DNA of 64,000 nucleotides from Phyto melanocephala. Lineage: Eukaryota; Arthropoda; Insecta; Diptera; Rhinophoridae. The notes under the pieces are model-generated. The model saw only the letters and a program-made list of their open reading frames with translations. It searched no databases and was not told where the DNA came from. The DNA lies in NCBI GenBank assembly GCA_941918925.1, contig OW799236.1:64938685-65002684 (forward strand), in the 5' to 3' direction. This document shows positions 22,201 through 33,059 of the stretch, piece after piece (position 1 is the first letter of the stretch; every line of letters begins with the position of its first letter). A program made the position numbers and the translations under genes.

Positions 22201-23115
22201 CGTCGGATTTGTTGACTCGTTCGCAGCAAAATTAAGTGTAGATGTAATTGGTTGTCGCGTAATAAATTCTTGCGGAATTGTATTAAATAAAAACTGTGGT
22301 TGATTATTATTTGTATTAAAAGAAGTAAGTATCTCACCAGGAGGGTTAGTTGTAACAGTAGGTCTTGAAGGCTGCATTCGTTGTTGAAAGCCACTAGAGG
22401 TGGAAGTGTTCGCTGTACAATTTGGTACTGCACGCACGTTAGTAGACGAATTTATGGCAGCCGTAGTGACTGTTGATGGCACAAACGTGGCAGAATTTTG
22501 CTGCCTTATATTTAAGGTGGTATACGTTGATGTTTGTTGTCTAGCATTAGGCACACTAGTAATTGGTATATTCGATAAAACTTTTAAAGTTTGTTCTGAC
22601 GAAGGAGCAGTTTCAAACATTGAGGTTTTGTTTATATTGTTGCTCACAGATTGCTCATTGGTATTATTAGCCTCTGATGAGGCAAGCCAATCATGGACAG
22701 ACTGTGACCTTTCGGACGACACATCACTACAAGATTTAGCTTCTTCGAGAAGTTGATATTTTTTATTTAAATATACTTTGTCAAGTTCTCTTTCTTCTTC
22801 TAGTTTTTTCAGTTGTAAATCAATTTTCTGCGAGCGCGAAAGACGAGAACGATTAGAGCACCGACTTGTGGCACTTAATGTAGGCGAGTTCGGCCTTATA
22901 GATGAACATGAAAGGCATTTGAAAATTGTGTCGTCAGCGGGATGAACACAATTTGTATGAAATATTTTGTGGCAGTTAGCGCAAGTTGACATATTTTCGT
23001 CAGGGGGGTTATGGCAAAGTGAACAGTCGTAATTGTGCTGTTCAGGTTGTTGTTGACCCTCTGTATTTGGCAAAGACATTTTGTACTTACTGCGATTGGC
23101 AAGATGGTGAAGCAA
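19108..23115 (-). CDS. BEL/Pao gag-protease-RT polyprotein with N-terminal PHD-like finger
   Basis: 1335 codons. Residues about 30-62 form a PHD/RING-like cysteine-histidine finger (CSLCHNPP, CANCHKIFHTNC, CLSC). A glutamine/asparagine-rich linker follows. The capsid-like gag domain begins LPKELPNFSGQPEEWPIFFS (about 330) and a zinc-rich region is near 530-600. The protease has FIDEGSSISLM (about 675). RT spans about 930-1100 and ends in the catalytic YVDD (about 1088). RNase H starts LHTFVDASQDGYSA (about 1280). A downstream methionine in MSLPNTEG is an alternative start. The protein stops early because of a frameshift inside RNase H. Confidence 0.88.
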   Translation of the reverse strand: MLHHLANRSKYKMSLPNTEGQQQPEQHNYDCSLCHNPPDENMSTCANCHKIFHTNCVHPADDTIFKCLSCSSIRPNSPTLSATSRCSNRSRLSRSQKIDLQLKKLEEERELDKVYLNKKYQLLEEAKSCSDVSSERSQSVHDWLASSEANNTNEQSVSNNINKTSMFETAPSSEQTLKVLSNIPITSVPNARQQTSTYTTLNIRQQNSATFVPSTVTTAAINSSTNVRAVPNCTANTSTSSGFQQRMQPSRPTVTTNPPGEILTSFNTNNNQPQFLFNTIPQEFITRQPITSTLNFAANESTNPTTCPPPHLIQPHSMLQNHLNSRQSLPKELPNFSGQPEEWPIFFSTYEWSTAACAFTNAENLIRLQKALKGDALFSVQHMLVHPSNVPGVIEVLQMLFGQPEKTINSIKNRINSSPKVDENNLKTLTSLAINVRGLISTITASNLHDEINNSSLLLDIIKKLPPSYQMQWATQKIMLSNQNKKPNLSEFDKWLFGIGITASSITLDHYIEKGNKQKTINNSSTTTTNKKAFIHTHSERKCFVCNNNNNCKAVANCPTYLCMNRGERWNIVRKNKLCKFCLFKHNGECNKKKKCGKEGCDYFHHTSLHRYSVPTNQQKYNSMSTENKPASTQVTETFANNAHSAENKNVLFKIIPVKIYGKNKEINTFAFIDEGSSISLMEKSLANQLDLNGVPHPLCLRWTGGMERREENSKKLKIYISGNNNKRVCMDVSTVDSLNLPTQSLDYKMMSQRYRHLRKLPIESYSDAVPQLLIGLNHFDLGVSNKIREGALNEPVAACTKLGWLIYGIMTTENTSKNFNFHICDCSAAIDELNQLVRKFYSLDSIGINIKTPLESEADKRAVDLLTKFTKQKSNGHYEVPLLWKFDLIELPQSYEMALKRLFCLERKLTQNLELQNIFKDKISKYLHKGYIRELSPHEIYRADKKVWYLPIFAVFNRNKPGKSRVVWDAAAKSNGVSLNSFLLKGPDLLASLPSIFFKFRQKSVALCGDIEEMFHQVHIRPEDRDVQRFLWRNCQQDKTPDIYVMDVMIFGATCAPSLSQYIKNLNASNFEKEFPMAAKAIKENHYVDDFLDSVDSSEDAIKLITDVSFIHRQAGFNIRNWISNDKLVLKSILSPTSMELVKCINMKEENQIEKVLGVFWEHQKDVITFKISSWLLESDIFSGVKAPTKREMLRLVMSIYDPLGLIGHIIMYVKVLMQEVWRSKIEWDEQIPPELQSKWSRWISILPDIGKIKIPRCYLKSFENYNNVEVQLHTFVDASQDGYSAVCYFRLKRNDVITCSIVGSKTRVAPLKITSVPRLELMAALVGARFTNT

Positions 23116-23159
23116 AGGAGACCCAGGAATTTATATTGCCACAAAAAGAATTTTAAAAA

Positions 23160-23602
23160 TGTTAGCGGCACGCCAGCCGAAGCGATGTCTAGTGACTTCC
23201 ACGGGGATTTTGAATAAAAACCAAATACACAAGTTTTATAAAATACTTGATTTATTAAACTAATAAGTGTAATGGCAAATTTATTAAAATTCCTAAATTA
23301 ATAAAATTAATTAAGATTTCTATAAAAAATATAAAAATATTAAGTTTACATACTTTTTGGTATGAAAACCACTAGATCTTTTTATACAAATTTGGTAGCT
23401 TTCCGAGCCAGTGCTTAAGCCTTCTTTTCACGTGGTAAAACTTGGAATGAATTCAAAATGACGAAGGCTTAAACATGGCGACGTAAGCTGTTTTTCTCGT
23501 TAAGTTCATCAGAGTTACATTTAGAAAAAGTATTAAATATTTAGAACTTAAAATAAGGTGTTGCCAGATGAAATCATGGAGATTTTGGTTGTGGCGTTAA
23601 CA
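23160..23602 (-). repeat. BEL/Pao 5' LTR
   Basis: 443 bp, nearly identical to 16984-17426. On the minus strand it drives transcription of the element. No clear tRNA primer-binding site could be recognised in the bases just inside it. Confidence 0.93.
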
Positions 23603-23607
23603 AAGAC

Positions 23608-23754
23608 CTTGAATTATTTTTTAATCGTTTATTTTAATTCATAAAATTTTTTTAACAGTTATTTTTTTCCATTGGAATTCAAAATTTCCATCTGAAATAA
23701 AAAATTTTTTAAATTCGTCTCTTATCCTGCAGGCATATTTAATATTTGTAAGAT
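23608..23754. other. Spacer, nothing recognised
   Basis: A short AT-rich stretch between the BEL target duplication and the start of the LINE remnant. No homology seen. Confidence 0.5.
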
Positions 23755-26700
23755 TTATGTTGCTGATGACCAACGCAACGCACATCACAGCTAGTGGGGA
23801 AGTAGTGACATAGAAAGAGGTGAGAAAACTTTTGATTTCATAACTACTAACAATCTCTATATTTGTAATAAGGGCAGTATGCCGACATTCAGAACTAGGG
23901 ATAGAGAGGAAGTTATAGATATTACTTTGACGAATAGGGGGAATGATTTTGTAAGGGGATGGAAGGTTGTGAGTGAATACTCGTTTTCAGACCACAGCAG
24001 AATCAATTTTGAATTGAACTATACCAGATCTAGTAGGGAACCCTATAGGAACCCGCGCATAACGAATTGGGCGTCTTTTAGGGAGACTACTATGTATGGT
24101 TTAGGGGATATATCAATGGGGGAGTGTAAGCACTCTGGGGAGTTACGGGGCGGCATGTCCATTAGTCTTTCCAGGGAAAAGGGAACAGCCGAAATGGTGG
24201 ACCAGGGAACTGGGTGTTCAAAGGTCTATGGTTAGAAGGAAATTTAATAGGGCGAAGGCCAGTAGGAAGGCCGACGATTGGGAGAGCTATAAAGTGTGTT
24301 TCAATAGGTATAAACGGAAACTCAAGAGGACCAAAAGGGCATCGTGAACGAGGTTTTTCGAGTCCATAGAGTCTGTAAATGAGCTATCAAGGTTAAGGAA
24401 AATATTATCCAAAGACCCTTTTGACCTGGTTATATTCAGAGAACGGATGGCTCGTAAACAGAGTCTTGCTCGGAGACCCTAGATCTACTTATGGAGACAC
24501 ACTTTCCCGGCTGTGTGAATGTGAGGGACGCTCATTCTACAGAGGTCGACCAGGGAACGGGAGATAGTTGAGGAGGTGATATCGACGGATAAAGTAGCAT
24601 GGGCGGTTAATACGTTCGAGGCCTATAAATTTCCGGGTCCGGATGGAATTATCCCTGCCATGCTGCAAAACGTCTCAGATCATTTTCTTTTACTGTTGAC
24701 GAGAGTGTTTAGAGCGTGTCTCCTGAGGAGATACATACCTAGGAGGTGGAGAGAGGTTAGGGTTATTTTTATACCCAAGGCTGGTAGGGCAAGACACTCG
24801 AAGCCGAAAGAGTTTAGACCTATCAGCCTCTCGTCTTTTTTGAGGGGTTTTATTGATCCCCACATAATCAGTGGGGCTCAACATGCTTATCTGAAGGGTA
24901 GATCTGTTGAGAGTTCGCTGCATGATGTAGTAGGTTTTATAGAACGCAGCTTGCAGGATAGGGAATATACGCTAGCGGCGTTTTTGGATGTGGAGGGTGC
25001 CTTTAACAATGTTAGCATAGAGGCAATTAGAGCGGCTGTGTATGGGCTGGGGGTCAGGGATTTTCTAGTTAGTTGGATAAACTCGATGTTGGAGAGTAGG
25101 GTTATAAATTCTAACTTAGGGGGACACCACAGGGGGGCGTTTTATCGCCCCTGTTGTGGTTACTAACGGTCAATTTTATTTTGAGGAGATTTGAGAATGA
25201 GGGCATGAAGATTGTGGCTTATGCGGATGATGTAGTCATGGTGGTCAGGGGAAGATTTCTTCCGACGATTAGCGAGGTACTTCAATCGGCACTATGTACA
25301 TTATCTTCTTGGGCTTCGGAGAATGGACTGGGTGTGAACCCGGGGAAGACTGAGTTAGTTCTCTTTACCAGGCGTTTAGGCGACCGATGCTTGATGGGGT
25401 AGAGTTAGAGTTAGCAAGCGGAGCAAAATATCTCGGTGTAGTCCTTGATAGTAAGCTGTCATGGGGTCAGAACACTCGGGAGAAGGTGAAAATGGGCCTT
25501 AATGCCTACTACACCTGCAGGAACTCCATAGGCAAGAGTTGGGGCCTACAACCAAGGGTGGTGAATTGGATTTACACGACGGTGGTAAGACCCATTCTAA
25601 CATATGGATGTACTGTATGGTGGGAGGTATTATAAAAGGGTTGTTATAGGTCCAAAGGTGTGCTTCACTTGGCATCACTGGTGCTATGAGAAGCACACTT
25701 CAGGGGTCTTTGGACATCATTCTCGGCACTATGCCTATAGAGGTATGGGTGAAGGGAATGGCGGCAAGGAGCTTGTTTAGGCTAGGTGATTCAGGGTTGG
25801 GTAGGACTTATCATAGGCCACACTAGAATTTTATGGGAAACTGGTCTCCAGGATTGTGTGCGATGTCAGGGTAATTTGACAGACTACAAGGTCACATAGA
25901 TCAGTTTTGTTAGGACACCCCCGCTGATAATTCCAGATAGGAATTGTTGGGTAGGATCCGACAGACTGTTTGAAGGGTGTGCAGTCTTTACGGATGGATC
26001 GAAGATGGATATAGGCACAGGGGCAGGTGTCTATATTATGGGAGAAAACATCAGGAGGTCTTACACACTTTCTGATAACTGTAGTGTGTTCCAAGCGGAG
26101 ATACTGGCTATCATGTTTCAAGGGGTAGGGAGGTTACTCTATACGTTGACAGTCAGGCGGCGCTAAAGGCCTTGAAGGGACATTATGTCAAGTCTAGGTT
26201 GGTTGGGAAGTGTAGCAGGGCACTCAATAGGATCATGAACCTCTTCGATATCAGACTGTATTGGGTACCAGGGCACAATGGCATCGTCGGCAATGAAATT
26301 GCGCGCGGTGGATCGGCATTGGTTTCGACGAGCGAAGAGGACATGGTGAGACCTCCGTTAGGATACTATTTTGGGCGTATCAGGGCCTGGGTATCTGACA
26401 GGACCGATATGGCGTAGAGGGACAGAAAAGACTGCACGGTGTCAAGGGCTTTATGGCCCAGGTTAAACTCAGCGGACTCTACGGTTCTTCTGGGCCTGGG
26501 TAGGGTATGTCTGAGGGCCACTATTGGGGTTTTAACAGGGAACTGTCCTGTGAGGGCTAGGATTAGTAAATGGGATCGCGACACTCCGGATTATTGTAGG
26601 ATGTGTGAAGATGAGCAGGAGTTGGAAACTGTGGAACACATTGTCTGTCACTGCCCAAGGCTACATAATCACAGGCTAAAGTGGTTAGGTAAACGATTCC

Positions 26701-27013
26701 ACGATGAGTTGGGTGATATTATCAAGTGCAAGCTGGGGAATATTATCGGATTCATCATGGGGATCGGGTGGCTAGTGAACATGCAATGGGGCTCGTAGAG
26801 AATATGTTTTTCTTTCTTCTATTTTATTTCCTACTAACTCATTTTTATTTTTATTATTTTCTCCTGTACTATATCTTTGGAAACTTTCTCTCTCTCTCTC
26901 TCTCTTGTCTATCCTTAATATATGAAAGGGTAACGCAATGGTCCTTATTGGTCTCCGAGTGTGGGTGTAGGAGGCAGATACTGCTTTCTGCATCCCCCTT
27001 TTCTACCTACCTA
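23755..27013 (+). mobile_element. LOA-type LINE, second family member, degenerate
   Basis: It begins within the endonuclease domain and runs through RT and RNase H to a short 3' UTR containing a (CT)n run (about 26888-26905), ending near ctacctacctac. It resembles the LINE at 8844-11337 in domain order but is clearly a different, more decayed copy. I could not find a target duplication. To its right lies a Harbinger fragment. Confidence 0.75.
23790..26798 (+). pseudogene. LOA-type LINE ORF2 remnant: EN, RT, RNase H
   Basis: The endonuclease C-terminal part gives DREEVIDITLTNRG and SEYSFSDHSRINFEL, including the final S-D-H motif (about 23985). RT reads YKFPGPDGIIPAMLQN, KEFRPISLSSFL, LDVEGAFNNVS, then a frameshift at GGVLSPLLW, and AYADDVVMVVRG (about 25217). 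RNase H reads FTDGSKMDIGTGAGVYI (about 25987) and YWVPGHNGIVGNEIA. The C-terminal motif is YCRMCEDEQELETVEHIVCH. At least six frameshifts or stops break the frame. Confidence 0.8.
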
Positions 27014-27029
27014 CCTAACGAATCTTGAT

Positions 27030-27330
27030 ATATCGTATTATCATATGCTTTGCCATTTGATCCAACGTCCACAAAATAAAACAGCAATGCGCATTAACAG
27101 CCGCAAAAATAACAATACTAAAGAATCCCTTAAAGTATCCACTATTTGATGGGGCTTTTATTCGTATATGTTTTCCGTCTAAAGCTCCTAGCACTTGGGG
27201 AAATTGCTTTAAATCATTAAAATATTTAGCGATGTTCTTCCATTCCTCTTCAGTGTCTGTGACGTGCAAGAAATTTTTATTTACTAATTTATCTGCCTGT
27301 TATTCTAAATTCGAACGAATTTTCATTTTA
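27030..27330 (-). pseudogene. PIF/Harbinger transposase (HARBI1-like) fragment
   Basis: The minus strand reads DKLVNKNFLHVTDTEEEW, KYFNDLKQFPQVLGALDGKH and IRIKAPSNSGYFKGFFSIVI. The A-L-D-G-K-H motif holds the first catalytic aspartate of the Harbinger DDE nuclease. Only this segment remains; the other catalytic residues and the terminal repeats are gone. The similarity fades at about 27040, just after the LINE 3' end, suggesting the LINE or a deletion removed the rest. Confidence 0.75.
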
Positions 27331-27412
27331 ACAAATGTATTGAAAACAAACAAAAAATTACATTTTTGTTTTGTATATAAATATATATTTATTTATAATA
27401 TTAGAAATACAT

Positions 27413-28040
27413 ACTATACCTGGCGCGCGTTGCTACGCTCCTTACTGAATAAAAATGCATTCTGAATTTTAATTGAATATCAAGAGCAAAAAACTAAAAA
27501 TTATAACTTTTAATAGGCTATAACTTTTTTTTATGGGCCCACTTTTCTAATCAAGAAATTGTATAGTCATAACAACTCAATATGTGTGCAAAGTTTCAGA
27601 AAAATCGATCTAGTGCAAGTAGCTAAAAATGGTAACTTATTTCTTATGGGCGTGGCACTTCCCACTTTTCTAATCAAGAAATTGTATAATCATGAGAGTT
27701 AAATATGTGTGTGCAAAGCTCCAGAAAAATCGGTCAAGTGCAAGAAGTTAAGAACTATAACTTTTTGTTATGGGCGTGGCACTGCCCACTTTTATAATTA
27801 CGAAACTGTATAGTTATAACAGCTCAATATGTGTGCAAAGTTTTAGAAAAATCTGTCCAGTGCAAGTAACTCAAAATTATAACTTTTTTTATGAGCGGGG
27901 CTCTGCCCAATTTTCTAATCACGAAATTTTATAGTCATGATAGCTCTATAGGTGTGCAAAGTTTCAGAAATATCGGTCAAGTGCAAATAGCTAAAAATAA
28001 TAACTAATTTTTTATGGGCGTGGCCTCGACCACTTTTTAC
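27413..28040 (+). repeat. Family D repeat, truncated copy
   Basis: It begins near tatacctggcgcgcgttgctacg and continues as tandem units of about 125 bp, each containing atgggcgtggcactgcccac, gtcatgacagctcaatatgt and gcaaagtttcagaaaaatcg. About five units are present; the 3' (CA)n and ttttatatatatag end is missing. Two complete copies lie at 52303-54051. Confidence 0.7.
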
Positions 28041-28418
28041 CTGATTAAAAATTAACCAATTTCTCAATATGAGATTGAAGGAAAAGTTGATCTTCGGGAT
28101 TATTAGAAGAACGAAAAATTTTGACATCATCGGCATACATCAAAACTTTAAGAGTGCTGAATAACTGAAGGTAGATCGTTTATGAATAAGGTAAATAAAA
28201 TAGGACCAAGGTGGCTACCTTGCAGAACACCAGAAGGAACTTTGATAGCATTAGACGTAGCACTTCCGTACTTAACTTGTTGAGTTCCAAAAAAACAAGT
28301 ATGATCTTTACCATTTTATTGTTATATTCGCAAATCCCATTAATGACAATTTGTTAAGCAAGAGATCATGGCTTACCTTATCAAAAGCTTTACTAAAATC
28401 TGTGTAGATAGATCAGTT
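28041..28418 (-). pseudogene. Jockey/CR1-group LINE, piece 6: RT palm with YADD
   Basis: The minus strand reads IYTDFSKAFDKVSHDLLLNK, then KVPSGVLQGSHLGPILFTLF and MYADDVKIFRSS, i.e. RT motifs A, B and C in order, with frameshifts. It is the most downstream piece of the LINE that continues at 30141-30454. Its own 3' end is missing beyond 28041, where family D begins. Confidence 0.8.
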
Positions 28419-30140
28419 TGCATATCTATCTATCTTCTATTCTTATAAATGAAATCAGACTGACTGACTGATTCATCATCGCACAGCCCAAACGCAAAGA
28501 GCTAGAGACATGAAATTCGAACAATCGGTTCCTGTTTCAATGTATAGCTCCACTAAGAAGGAATTTGCTAAACTAAAAATGATACAAATTAAATTCGAAA
28601 AGTATTGTAATTTGCACAAAAAATAGGCTGACAGGTGTCTGGCCTTTTTTTGAATTTTCAAACCCTAATGGGGAAAAACGGGTAAAAACTATAATTTGGT
28701 ACTTTTTTGGTACCCTATGTAACTTCCCAACACATAAAGATAAGAAAAAGGTTTAAACTGTTTTAAAATATTAATAGGAATTCGGCACTTTTTTCAAATT
28801 CACATGTATAAGGGGTAAAAATCGTCCCTTTTTTGGTACTTTTTTTAAAAGAAACTTTTCTTATATTATTCAATGGGACAAAATTTGATAATTATTATTG
28901 TTTAATAGAATATGGACAATTATTTAGGTGAAATTTTTGGAAACTTTTTTGGGGACAAAAAGTTACCAAAAAGGGAAAAATTGCGGAAAATGTATGTAAT
29001 TCGTAATTGGACGGCCAATTTTCACAAAATTTTTAATTAGGATTTCACCAGACATACAAAATTATGTAATTTAGTAAAAAATGAAACATATTCATAACAG
29101 GGAAGAAAGGGGAAAAAGCGGGAAAAGAGTTTGGTACTTTTTAGAACATAATTACTTTTATAAAAAAAATAGTAGACTTACTGACTTTAAATCATGTCTG
29201 TGTTACATAGATATTTGATAATTTTAATCTTGGAATTTGGAACTTGGACCAAAAATGTACTTTTTTGCATTTCTATGGTACTTTTTGTATTTTCTACGTT
29301 TATAAAGGACTATTGATTCTAGGTGAGACTAAAAATGTTATGGGCGACAAAAAATGTACTTTTTTGAATTTGTATGGTATTTTTGGTATTTTCTACGTTT
29401 ATGAAGATAGGATTGTACAATCAAGGACTATTAATTCTAGGTGAAACTGAAAATGTTATGGGCGACAAAAAAAGGTACTTTTTTGAATTTTTATGGTACT
29501 TTTGGTATTTTCAACGTTTGCGAAGCTAGAATTTTGAAATTAGTGACTTGATACGAGGTGAGACTGAAAATGGTCGACCAAACAGGTACTTTTTTGAATT
29601 TTTATGGTACTTTTTGTATTTTCTACGTTTATGCAGCTAAAATTGTGAAATAAAGGATTGTTGATTCAATTCGAGAATTTAAATGATATTGGAGACACAA
29701 GAAAGCCTTTTCGCATTTTTATTGTACTCTTTGTATTTTTACGTTTGTGTGAACATAGATTCTTAAAACTAGTGTTTTTTGATCCGAGGTCTAACTTCTA
29801 ATATTTTTTTTTATATTTTGTATACATAGAATTCTGAATGTAGGTAATAATAAACCAAGTGGAAGTTTTAGTAAAAAAAAAATGTTACTTTTATTATTTT
29901 TAGGGTCATTTTTGCAAATTATGAATCTTAATTTTTGAAACTCAGTAGCATTGATCTTGCTTTTAGTTAGGAAATATATGCCCGATATATCCTTACTCTA
30001 CTTTTTATTTTTCTAAGTAAATTGAATCAGACATACAAATTTTCATAAATTGAACCAAAAATATTTAATAAATAAAATAGAACTGAGTATTCAATAAATA
30101 ATATGAACTGCGCTATCGAAGTAGCGGGTAAAATGCTAGT
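28419..30140 (-). mobile_element. Family C repeat, near-complete copy inserted in a LINE
   Basis: Read on the minus strand it starts ACTAGCATTTTACCCGCTAC (near 30140) and ends with gggctgtgcgatgatgaatc, tcagtcagtcag and a TA-rich tail (near 28419). It has no open reading frame of note. The body has a minisatellite-like array in which acttttttgaatttttatgg and ttttgtattttctacgttta recur about six times between 29230 and 29770. It interrupts the RT gene between two coding pieces. Confidence 0.7.
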
Positions 30141-30454
30141 TGTTTATAAAACCGTCATTTATTATAGTAGTTAACTCCAAAATATTAGTCGTTGTAGAAC
30201 GATGTTTACGAAAACCATGTTGGCACGGTGACAAAATCGAAGAAATTTGATAGTATAAATTATCAGTTAAAATTTTTTCAAAAAGTTTGGGAATATCGCT
30301 CAGCTTAGCAATGCCACGATAATTTGGTATCTCAAACATAACATAACATAAATTTCTGCACAATTTTTTAGAACGCAATATGGTATTTCATCTGGACCAG
30401 CACTAAACGAATTATTTAATGATAATAAATTTGAAAGTATCGTTTTATAAGTAA
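30141..30454 (-). pseudogene. Jockey/CR1-group LINE, piece 5: RT fingers
   Basis: The minus strand reads SAGPDEIPYCVLKNCAEI, then SDIPKLFEKILTDNLYYQI and CQHGFRKHRSTTTNILEL, the RT region just before motif A. It joins piece 6 downstream and piece 4 upstream once the family C and DINE insertions are removed. Confidence 0.8.
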
Positions 30455-31127
30455 ACAAGTAAGAGCGCTATATTCGGCCGTGCCGAATCTTATATACCCT
30501 TCACAACGTGTAGTCATGCAATAACAGTAGTTTGTGTCACCATTCATCCCATATGAAATTCGTACATACATATATAAAAACATCCCATTGTAAAATTATA
30601 AATTCACGTATGTATGTTAAAAAAACAAAAAAATAAATTATTATATATAATATATATAAAACAAAAAAAAAAATTCAAAAAAAAAATTTAAATATATTGA
30701 AAAAAAAAATTTTTTGGCTCAGCTGGGATTCGATGCCACGTTTTCCCTAACCAGTATACACGTTTGTATGTATGTATGTTGTTGTTCTATGTTGTTTTTG
30801 TGAAAAAAAAATCGAGGTGGTCGTGGGTTTTAGCTCATATCTCAGTTGTTTATGTACCAATGTTTCTGATTTTCAATACCGATCTACTCCCGAATATTTC
30901 TGATATTTTAGTACCTTACCCGGGTCCAACCTATGTCAAGGGGGCTTCAAAAAGTTGATTTCAACATACACACGGACAGACGGTCAGACTGACAGAGCTT
31001 AATCGACTCCCCTATTCATAAGCTTTCAGAAAATATATACTTTATGGGGTCGGAAATGAAAATTGTGGAAAATTTCACACGGAATGACAAACCTATATAT
31101 ACCCTCTTTCACTGTGTGAAGGGTATA
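30455..31127 (-). mobile_element. DINE-1-like Helentron inserted in the LINE
   Basis: A complete 673-bp copy in minus orientation with the TATACCC end near 31127 and CTTGT at 30455. Removing it brings two LINE coding pieces together, though in this case with a small frame error. No target duplication. Confidence 0.75.
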
Positions 31128-31307
31128 AAAAGACAATTGTACACCAGATGATTGAGGTATGTTAAATAGGTAAGATGTTATGTTATTATATACTCTTTTA
31201 GAGTAGATAGTTGAAAAAAAATCAGCAAACAAATTGGAAATAGAAACGTCGCCATCAGCGTCAGTTGATCCATATTTAAAGAATTTAGGATTAACGCACG
31301 ATCGCCG
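31128..31307 (-). pseudogene. Jockey/CR1-group LINE, piece 4: between EN and RT
   Basis: The minus strand reads SCVNPKFFKYGSTDADGD and ISNLFADFFSTIYSKRVY, a region typical of the segment between endonuclease and RT in Jockey/CR1-group LINEs. Upstream it joins piece 3 across the Transib-like element in frame. Confidence 0.75.
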
Positions 31308-32140
31308 CACAGTGGCGCCTTTTCCTAAAACCCGTGGCAAAAATACCAAATTTCATGACAAAATTTCGTGAAATTAATGAAAACATCTTATAAGGAACTA
31401 CTTACTGATCACAATTCAAAAACGTTTTCCTAAATTGCATAAAAATTATAGTTTGTGGAGCTGCTCAAAGTCGACAATTTTTTAAAAAGCAAAAAAAAAG
31501 GGTGATTTTGAAAAAATAGATACACTTTAGAATTAAAGTGTCAGAAACATTGCCGTTTGATTACTACTTTTTTGGTATTATTTTTAAGGTATGTTTGTTT
31601 TTAATTAAAATAGGTAGTAAAATGTTCAGCAGATGCCCTACTATTTCGGCAGTAGCCGCTTTTCAGACACCCTATATTTAGGTAATTTTTACAAATAAAA
31701 TAGATCATATCTAAAAATTGTCAAAAATGGTCTCGCCCATATTTTCTGAGCATATTTGCTACATAATACTTGAAATAATTTAACTAAGTTTGGCTGCCGC
31801 AAGTTGCCGCTGTAGGTGAAATAAGAAGAAAACTGTTACAACCTCATAGCGAAAACGAGAAAAAACTTTTTCTCATTTTTAAAGAATGTAACAAAGATGT
31901 GTGCAAAATGTGAAAACTAATAAAAAAGGGTTTCCAAAGTTACTTGTTGCATATTTTTATTGCTTCTCCTTAAATAGTAAACAATATTTTGCTCTGCCAA
32001 TCATGTAGGCATAACTATTGCAATTTTTTCATTTATTTCAATTTATAAACACCTGTTATAAAAGTAGGCAGGTAGTTTTAAAACTTTTTTATACTGAATA
32101 AAATATAAACTGCAGGTATACATATATTCCAGTTAATTTT

Positions 32141-32920
32141 TATACCCTTCACCTGTGGTGCACAAGGGTATATATAGCTTTGTCATTCCGTTTGTAATTT
32201 CTACAATTTTCATTTCTGACCCCATAAAGTATATATTTTTTGAAAGCTTATGAATAGAGGAGTCGATTAAGCCCTGACCGTCTGTCCGTCTGTCCGTCTG
32301 TCCGTCTATCCGTCTGTCCGTCTGTCCGTCTGTCCGTGTGTTGGTTGAAATCAACTTTTAGAAGCAACTGTATGTTCCTCAGATCTGTATATGATATCAA
32401 TCTCTTGGAAATATCCAGGAATGAATCGCTATTGAAATTCAGCACAATCGCCCCATAACTTTCCGAGATATGAGCAAAAAACCACGACCACCTCGTTTTT
32501 TTTCACAATTACAACAACAACATACATACATACATGTAAAAAACATACCAAACAAAAAAAATTACAAAAAAAAAAAAATATTAAAAATAAGAAAAAAATA
32601 ACAAAAAAAACTAAAAAAAAAAAATTTAAAAAAATTTAAAAAAAAATTTAAAAAATTTTTTAAAAATTTTTCTAAAAAAATTTTTTAAAAAAATTTAAAG
32701 AAAATATAAAAAAAATAATAAAATATAAATAATATATTAAATAAAATAAAATAAAATTTTTTTGGCTCAGCTGGGATTCGATGCCACATTTATTCTAACG
32801 TGTACGTATGCACGTATTTTATATGGGATGAATGGTGATACAAACAATTGTTATTGCATGATTACACGTTGTGAAGGGTATATAAGATTCGGCACGGCCG
32901 AATATAGCACTGTTACTTGT
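32141..32920 (+). mobile_element. DINE-1-like Helentron nested in the Transib-like element
   Basis: 780 bp. The 5' end is TATACCCTTCACCTGTGGTG, folding on CACAAGGGTATATATA. It carries eight or more gtctgtccgtc units (32278-32336), a long A-rich tract, and the standard hairpin and CTTGT end. It belongs to a third 5'-end subtype shared with 36714. Confidence 0.75.
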
Positions 32921-33059
32921 TTTTTCTCAAATTAGGTAGTTGAAACCTTTTTTTTTAATTTTTGGGTACAAATTAAACCGCAATTGTATAATGCAGCCAG
33001 TAAGGTTTTTACTTTCTAAAACTAGTGATCAGTAACAGAACTTGTACAATTTTATTTTA

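Larger units (their letters stand above)
16984..23602 (-). mobile_element. Young BEL/Pao LTR retrotransposon
   Basis: A 6619-bp element in minus orientation with two 443-bp LTRs beginning TGTTA and ending TAACA, flanked by a perfect 5-bp duplication aagac (16979-16983, 23603-23607). It encodes gag, protease, RT, RNase H and integrase in BEL order. The LTRs differ at only two sites by eye, implying a recent insertion. The coding region is nonetheless damaged (frameshift near 19107, deletion near 18640), so this copy probably moved with helper proteins or was damaged just after insertion. Confidence 0.93.

Noticed and set aside
22400..22756. Plus-strand 118-codon ORF
   Set aside because: Antisense shadow of the low-complexity linker in BEL gag.
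32133..32445. ORFs rich in TDRRTDGQTDRR repeats within DINE elements (also near 36346)
   Set aside because: They are translations of the tandem gtctgtccgtc repeat that happens to stay open. The family has no protein gene.
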